Source: Curtobacterium sp. 9128 (GTDB lineage Bacteria; Actinomycetota; Actinomycetes; Actinomycetales; Microbacteriaceae). Taken from it: 64,000 bases of DNA. A program made the position numbers and the translations under genes. Position 1 is the stretch's first letter; each line of letters starts with the position of its first letter. Below are positions 59,675 to 64,000 of this stretch, in pieces. The stretch is from the NCBI RefSeq assembly GCF_007673775.1, contig NZ_VEAF01000001.1:124001-188000 (forward strand), read 5' to 3'. Under the pieces are notes generated by a model. The model was not told the DNA's origin, did not search any database, and was given only the letters and a program-made list of their open reading frames with translations.

Positions 59675-60295
59675 ATGTCCCCCACCGCGGTCCGCCGCAG
59701 CGCCCGGATGTCCCTCCTCGCGGTCCTCGTTGCCCTCACCAGCGTCGTCGTCGCCGACCGGGCCGACGCCCACTCGGCCCTCGTGACGAGCACGCCCATC
59801 GACGGACAGACCGTCACCGACCCGATCGAACGGGTCGACCTCACCTTCTCCGAAGCACCCCTCGCCGGCCTCGACGCCGGCCTCCGCATCGAGGTCCGCG
59901 ACGCCGCAGGGCAGGACGTCTCCACGGGAGAAGTCCTCGTCGACGGCACCACGATGTCCAAGGCGGTCGAGCCCGAGGACGGTGCCTACACGGTCCTCTG
60001 GCGGTACGTCTCCCCCGACGGGCACCCGATCACCGGTGAACTCGGCTTCACGGTCGACCTCCCGGAGGCGGCGGCGAGCACCCCGCCGAGCGCCGCGAGC
60101 GGACCGCTGCAGCCGGGCGACGAGCCGACCGAGATCGTCGCGACGCTCGAGGCCACCCCGGTGGCGTCGGCCACGGACGACGATCCGCCGGTCGTGCCGA
60201 CCCTGGTCCTCGGCGGGATCGGCGTCCTCGTGGTCGCCGCGGTCGTCCTCCTCGCCACACGTCGCCGACGAGCGCACGACACCGAGACGGACTGA
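59675..60295 (+). CDS. copC: Copper resistance CopC domain protein, membrane anchored
   Basis: Encodes 206 residues. A signal peptide ends near ADAHSALV, placing a histidine at the mature N-terminus, the copper ligand of CopC. The beta-sandwich runs to about residue 125 (RVDLTFSEAPLAGLDAGLRI, YTVLWRYVSPDGHPITGELGFTV, with a second histidine). A Pro/Ala-rich linker and a C-terminal transmembrane helix (VVPTLVLGGIGVLVVAAVVLLA) with a basic end anchor it outside. It binds copper at the cell surface; no CopD is fused or adjacent. Confidence 0.9.
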   Translation: MSPTAVRRSARMSLLAVLVALTSVVVADRADAHSALVTSTPIDGQTVTDPIERVDLTFSEAPLAGLDAGLRIEVRDAAGQDVSTGEVLVDGTTMSKAVEPEDGAYTVLWRYVSPDGHPITGELGFTVDLPEAAASTPPSAASGPLQPGDEPTEIVATLEATPVASATDDDPPVVPTLVLGGIGVLVVAAVVLLATRRRRAHDTETD

Positions 60296-60349
60296 CTGGC
60301 GCACCGGCCGTCCGGCGGACCAGCCGCGGCTGCGTGACCGCGCCGAGCC

Positions 60350-60391
60350 GGACGGGAGGCCCGTGACGACGCCGCCACGAGCCTCCCGTCC
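60350..60391. terminator. Hairpin between copC and the SDR gene (GGACGGGAGGC element)
   Basis: GGACGGGAGGC (60350-60360) and GCCTCCCGTCC (60381-60391) are exact complements, with a GTG/CAC inner pair in the 20-base loop. It stands between convergent genes and belongs to the dispersed hairpin family with diverged loop. Confidence 0.65.
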
Positions 60392-60400
60392 GTCGCGTCG

Positions 60401-61081
60401 TCAGTAGGCGATGCGACCGGTCCGGTCGTGGAACTCCCCCGTGGGCCCGTCCGCGCCGAGCGTCGCGAGCGCGACGGTCGCGTCGGTCCCCTCCGTCACC
60501 GTCTGGTGCCCGGTGTTCCCGTTGAACGCGGTCGCCGTGTAGCCGGGGTCGCTCGCGTTCACCCGGAACGTCGGCAGGTTCTTCGCGTACTGCACCGTGA
60601 GCGCGATGACCGCCGCCTTCGACGCCGCGTACGGGATCGACGGCACCGGGTACTCGTCGTGTCCGGGGGTCGTGAGCCATCGCGTGAACCCGACGCCGGA
60701 GGCGACGTTGACGATGACGGGTGCAGCCGAGGCGCGGAGCTTCGGCAGTGCTGCCTGGGTCACGCGGACGATGCCCGTCACGTTGGTGTCGAGGACGGAC
60801 GCCATCGCGGCCGCGTCGAGGTCGTCGACGCCGTGCGCGGATCCGAGGATGCCGGCGTTGTTCACCAGCACGTCGAGTTCGGGGACGGACGCGACGGCGG
60901 CGTCGATGCTGTCCTGGTCGGTCACGTCGAGCCGGACGGGGTGCGCGCCGAGTGCCCGGGCTTCCTCCCCTGCCGCGGTGTCACGCATGCCGGCGTACAC
61001 GGTGTGCCCGGCCTCGATCAGGCGGCGGGCGGTCTCGAGGCCCAGGCTGCGGTTGGCTCCGGTGATGAGTGTCGTGGTCAT
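60401..61081 (-). CDS. Short-chain dehydrogenase/reductase
   Basis: Encodes 226 residues. TLITGANRSLGLETARRLIEAGH is the cofactor site, LVNNAGILGSAHG the NNAG motif, NVASGVGF and YAASKAAVIALT give the catalytic Ser, Tyr and Lys. The tail DPGYTATAFNGNTGHQTVTEG matches carbonyl-reductase-like SDRs. It is divergent from the XRE regulator, which may control it, a common arrangement. ATG 61081 is chosen; an in-frame start 15 bases upstream is less likely. Confidence 0.88.
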   Translation of the reverse strand: MTTTLITGANRSLGLETARRLIEAGHTVYAGMRDTAAGEEARALGAHPVRLDVTDQDSIDAAVASVPELDVLVNNAGILGSAHGVDDLDAAAMASVLDTNVTGIVRVTQAALPKLRASAAPVIVNVASGVGFTRWLTTPGHDEYPVPSIPYAASKAAVIALTVQYAKNLPTFRVNASDPGYTATAFNGNTGHQTVTEGTDATVALATLGADGPTGEFHDRTGRIAY

Positions 61082-61182
61082 GGGTCCACCCTGCACGCCG
61101 GCGTCCGTGCGTCCCAGGTGCCGGTCGACGGTGGGACCACGAGTACCACCCGGGCTGGCCCGACCGGCGGCAGGATGGAGCG

Positions 61183-62016
61183 ATGAGTGAGTTCGCGACC
61201 GTGCTGCGTGCCTGGCGTGACCGCGTCACGCCCGAGGCGGTCGGGCTGCCGGCCGGTCCCGGACGGCGCACGCCGGGACTCCGCCGCGAGGAGCTCGCGG
61301 CGCTCGCCGGCGTCAGCGTGGACTACGTCGTCCGGCTCGAGCAGGGCCGGTCGGTGAACCCGTCGCCACAGCTGCTCGGGGCCCTCGCGACCGCCCTGCG
61401 GCTCGACGTCGCCGAACGTGACCACCTGTTCCGCGTGGCCGGAGCGGCGCCGCCGTCGCGCGGGCTCGTCCCCCGCCACGTCACGCCGGGCGTGCAGCGG
61501 CTCATCGACCGACTGGGCGACGTGCCCCTCGCGGTGTTCACCGCGACGCACGACATCCTGCTGTGGAACGACCTCTGGGCCGCGATGAACGGGGACCCCG
61601 AGCAGCTCGTGGGCATCGAGCGCAACCTGGTGTGGCGACACTTCATGGTCGGCCACGACGGCGTCGAGTACGACGACGAACACCAGGAGGAGTTCTCCAG
61701 CGACCTCGTCGCCGACCTGCGGACCGCGTTCGGGCGCTACCCGGGTGACCGAGCCCTCACGGACCTCGTCGCGCGGCTCCGGCGGGAGTCCCCCGAGTTC
61801 GAGCGTCGGTGGGCCGTCGCGCGGGTCGCCGAGCACCGTGCGAGCCGGAAGACCCTGCGGACGACGGTCGGCAGCATCGAGGTCGACTGTGACACCCTGA
61901 GCGTCCCGGGCGGGGACCTGCGGATCGTCGTCTACACGGTGGTGCCCGGGTCCACGGACGCGGCGAAGCTCGACCTGCTCCGGGTGACGGGGCTCCAGGC
62001 ACTCACGCCCGGGTGA
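61183..62016 (+). CDS. XRE-family regulator with MmyB-like ligand-binding domain
   Basis: Encodes 277 residues. An N-terminal HTH (GLRREELAALAGVSVDYVVRLEQGRSVNPSPQLLGALATAL) is followed by the MmyB-like PAS-type domain (ATHDILLWNDLWAAMNGDPEQL, RNLVWRHFMV), known in Streptomyces and mycobacteria to bind fatty-acyl ligands and often to regulate the divergent SDR gene. ATG 61183 follows CAGGAT by six bases, so it may be leaderless. Its 3' end overlaps the convergent ketosynthase gene by 14 bases. Confidence 0.9.
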   Translation: MSEFATVLRAWRDRVTPEAVGLPAGPGRRTPGLRREELAALAGVSVDYVVRLEQGRSVNPSPQLLGALATALRLDVAERDHLFRVAGAAPPSRGLVPRHVTPGVQRLIDRLGDVPLAVFTATHDILLWNDLWAAMNGDPEQLVGIERNLVWRHFMVGHDGVEYDDEHQEEFSSDLVADLRTAFGRYPGDRALTDLVARLRRESPEFERRWAVARVAEHRASRKTLRTTVGSIEVDCDTLSVPGGDLRIVVYTVVPGSTDAAKLDLLRVTGLQALTPG

Positions 62017-63247
62017 GCAGCAGCGACGCGTTCTGGCCGCCGAACCCGAACGAGTTGTTCAGCGCTGCCCGGACGCCCCCGTGCCGCGCCGCCCCGGCGA
62101 CCACGTCGAGGTCGATCGCCGGGTCCCGGTGGTCGAGGTTCAGCGTCGGCGGCACGATCCCCGTCTCCAGGGTGCGCACGGTGAGGATGGTCTCGACCGC
62201 CCCGGCCGCGCCGAACATGTGGCCGATCGCGCTCTTCGGCGCCGTCACGCTCGCGCCCTGTCCGACGACGTCCGCGATCGCGGCGGCCTCGCTCGCGTCG
62301 CCGACCGGGGTGCCCGTGGCGTGGGCGTCGACGTGGTCCACGTCCGTCCCGGTCAGTCCGGCCATCCGGAGCGCGGCGGTCATGGCCCGCGCCTGACCGG
62401 AGCCGTCGGTCCGCGGGGCCGTGACGTGGAACGCGTCCGAGGTGATCCCCCAGCCCGCCAGCACGGCGTGCACCCGTGCGCGCCGGGCGGCGGCGTGGTC
62501 CGCGCGCTCGAGCACGACGATGCCGGAGCCCTCCCCCAGCACGAAGCCGCGTCGGTCCGCGTCGAAGGGGCGGGACAGCGTCGTCGGGTCCTGCCCCTCC
62601 GGCTTCGCGAGCGCCTGTGCCTGCGCGAACGACGCCATGGTCACGGGGGTCACCGCCGCCTCGAACCCGCCGGCCACGACGACGTCGGCCTCGCCGGTGC
62701 GGATGAGTCGGGCCGCCATGGCGATCGCCTCCGCCCCCGATGCGCACGCCGACACCGTCGTGTACGCCCCGGCCCGGGCATCGAGGTCGATGCTGACCTG
62801 CGCGGCGGCGCCGTTCGCCATGAGCATCGGGACCGTCCGCGGCGAGACGCGTCGGGCGCCGCTCCGGCCGAGCAGGTCGTGCGCGTCGAGCAGCGTGCCG
62901 ATGCCGCCGATCCCGGTGCCGAGCACGACGGCCAGGCGGTCCGGATCGACGGTCGGTCCCCCGGCGTCCGCCCAGGCCTCCGCCGACGCGACGAGGGCGA
63001 GCTGCTGGCTCCGGTCGAGCCGCTGGGCCCGCACGCGACCGAGTGCAGCGTCCGCATCGAGTGCCGCCTCCGCGCCCACCCGGATCGGCACCGCTGCCCA
63101 GAGGTCCCCGTCGCGCTCGAGCTCGTGCACGCCGGACCGGCCGGCCACGAGCGCTTCCCACAGGGGCGCGACGCCGTGTCCGAACGGGGAGACGGCGCCC
63201 ATGCCGGTGATGACGACGTCCGCTGCTTGCTGAGTTGTATGCTGCAC
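62003..63247 (-). CDS. Beta-ketoacyl synthase (KAS II, FabF-like), stand-alone
   Basis: Encodes 414 residues. C168 in VSACASGAEA, H309 in VDAHATGTPVGD, K338 and H343 in PKSAIGHMFGAAGA form the condensing-enzyme active site. It elongates acyl-ACP with malonyl-ACP in the cytoplasm. No acyl carrier protein, FabD or FabH gene is nearby, so it is not the main fab cluster copy. GTG 63247 lies just after a minus-strand -10 inside the operator region; longer starts would run through the divergent tetR. Confidence 0.9.
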   Translation of the reverse strand: MQHTTQQAADVVITGMGAVSPFGHGVAPLWEALVAGRSGVHELERDGDLWAAVPIRVGAEAALDADAALGRVRAQRLDRSQQLALVASAEAWADAGGPTVDPDRLAVVLGTGIGGIGTLLDAHDLLGRSGARRVSPRTVPMLMANGAAAQVSIDLDARAGAYTTVSACASGAEAIAMAARLIRTGEADVVVAGGFEAAVTPVTMASFAQAQALAKPEGQDPTTLSRPFDADRRGFVLGEGSGIVVLERADHAAARRARVHAVLAGWGITSDAFHVTAPRTDGSGQARAMTAALRMAGLTGTDVDHVDAHATGTPVGDASEAAAIADVVGQGASVTAPKSAIGHMFGAAGAVETILTVRTLETGIVPPTLNLDHRDPAIDLDVVAGAARHGGVRAALNNSFGFGGQNASLLLTRA

Positions 63248-63271
63248 AAGTCGAGTTGTACCACGTACAAT
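63235..63271. promoter_or_regulatory. Twin TetR-type operators covering divergent -10 boxes (KAS / tetR)
   Basis: TTGTACCACGTACAA (63256-63270) is a palindrome with perfect six-base arms. TTGTATGCTGCACAA (63235-63249) is a weaker copy centred 21 bases away, two helical turns. The strong palindrome contains the -10 TACAAT (63266-63271) of the regulator, six bases before ATG 63278, and the minus-strand -10 TACAAC (63255-63260), seven bases before GTG 63247. A bound regulator would block both genes. Confidence 0.65.
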
Positions 63272-63277
63272 CCGAGC

Positions 63278-63868
63278 ATGGCAAGCACACGGGGTTCGGC
63301 GACACGGGCACGCATCCTCGCGGCGGCGGCGGACCTGCTCGGCGACCGCAGCGTCCGGACCCTGACCGTGAGCGACGTGGCACGGGCGGCCGGTGTCTAC
63401 CCGAACCAGATCACCCACCACTTCGGCTCGAAGGACCGTCTGGTCGTCGATGCCGCCTTCGTCCGGTTCCTCCGCGACACCACACGACTGCAGGCAGCCG
63501 GACGCCGTGCCACCAGCGCTGTGGGCCTCCGGACGGTGCTCGCACGGACGGCGCTCGCGATGCCGTCCACGGCGCTGCTCGTCGGCGCACTCGAGAGCGC
63601 CCAGCACGACCCGCGCGTCCGCGAGCGGACGGCCACGCTGCTGGCGGTGCTGTTCCGGCAGTCCGAGCGCTACCTCGAGCGGGTCACCACCGATCGCGGA
63701 TGGCGGAGCGAGCACGGTGTCGGCCGGGACGCCAGGACGTTCTGGAGTGCCGTCTTCGGTGCGGTGCTGTTCGCCACGGCTGGTGCCGTCGGCGGCCCGT
63801 CCGACGTCGACGTGGCCGCGACGATCAGCATCACCGACCGACCCGATCGACCCGACGCAGCCGACTGA
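63278..63868 (+). CDS. TetR/AcrR-family transcriptional regulator
   Basis: Encodes 196 residues. RARILAAAADLLGDRSVRTLTVSDVARAAGVYPNQITHHFGSKDRLVVDA is the TetR HTH, and the rest is the helical ligand-binding and dimerisation domain. It is divergent from the ketosynthase gene across two palindromes that cover both promoters, so it very likely represses itself and the ketosynthase. The ligand may be an acyl compound, by context only. Confidence 0.9.
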   Translation: MASTRGSATRARILAAAADLLGDRSVRTLTVSDVARAAGVYPNQITHHFGSKDRLVVDAAFVRFLRDTTRLQAAGRRATSAVGLRTVLARTALAMPSTALLVGALESAQHDPRVRERTATLLAVLFRQSERYLERVTTDRGWRSEHGVGRDARTFWSAVFGAVLFATAGAVGGPSDVDVAATISITDRPDRPDAAD

Positions 63869-63911
63869 ACGCCGCGCCGCCGGCACCGACGGTCAGCCGG
63901 TCGAGCGCGCG

Positions 63912-64000
63912 CTACTCCCCGAAGCCGGAGCGGACGAGCTCCGCGAGGGCGTCGACCGCGTCCTGCGCGTCGTCCCCCGTCGCCTCGATGGTCACGGACG
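63912..64000 (-). CDS. HPr-family phosphocarrier protein, C-terminal part
   Basis: The last 28 codons are visible, ending SVTIEATGDDAQDAVDALAE then LVRSGFGE and TAG. The pattern matches the C-terminal helix and end of HPr (PtsH), the phosphocarrier of the sugar phosphotransferase system. The phosphorylated histidine lies outside the window, so activity cannot be checked. It converges on the TetR gene. Confidence 0.75.
   Translation of the reverse strand, partial: SVTIEATGDDAQDAVDALAELVRSGFGE

Overview
The window is a typical stretch of a high-GC actinobacterial chromosome. Gene content points to Microbacteriaceae, most likely something close to Curtobacterium: mycothiol synthesis (mshC), RbpA, PafB/PafC, TatC-HelY, a TreS-type trehalose synthase, very strong GC bias at third codon positions, and many genes that start at or within a few bases of a single TANNNT -10 box (leaderless mRNAs). 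The genus is an inference from this pattern; no 16S rRNA is present. No insertion sequence, prophage, plasmid origin or CRISPR array was seen.

Layout. 1-3336 (minus): a tellurite/stress operon of DUF475 TerC-like membrane protein, three TerD-family proteins and TelA (cut by the window edge). 3406-6089: a DEDDh exonuclease and trehalose synthase, separated by a 59-bp tandem repeat copied from the 3' end of treS. 6201-23534: housekeeping and envelope genes (hydrolase-glycosyltransferase pair, phosphatase, sirtuin, SpoU methyltransferase, D,D-carboxypeptidase, SGNH hydrolase, acyl-CoA dehydrogenase, FUSC protein-DinB pair, an XPB-like helicase with a small coupled gene, NDH-2, tRNA-Leu). 23700-39125: a conserved actinobacterial block, M20 peptidase-uppP-mshC, PAC2, HAD-trmI, FKBP lipoprotein, pafB-pafC, tatC-helY, lnt, rbpA. 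The Pup-proteasome genes usually found between trmI and pafB are absent, and so is tatA between pafC and tatC. 39214-44273: SPFH-NfeD pair, SDR, NUDIX, VOC, a small acidic gene coupled to a BLUF photoreceptor, GNAT.

44400-57596 is the main accessory-looking region: a complete Dpp-type peptide ABC transporter followed without gaps by an M55 D-aminopeptidase and an Ntn isoaspartyl peptidase, then an RpiR-type regulator, SDR, DUF885 peptidase, ketopantoate-reductase-like enzyme and zinc alcohol dehydrogenase. It reads as one uptake-and-catabolism unit for an unidentified unusual (D- or isopeptide-linked) peptide. 57732-64000 holds a hypothetical-ADH pair, a CopC protein, an SDR, an XRE regulator, a stand-alone beta-ketoacyl synthase divergent from a TetR regulator with two clear operators, and the 3' end of an HPr gene.

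Gene junctions carry several families of dispersed repeats: a GTCGTACGAC-centred element in two clusters (9.5 kb and 23 kb), a GGACGGGAGGC hairpin element (22.9, 27.4, 42.7, 60.35 kb), and 31-33-bp direct-repeat arrays at 27.2 and 33.5 kb that share a spacer but differ in their core word. These are the least explained structures in the window.
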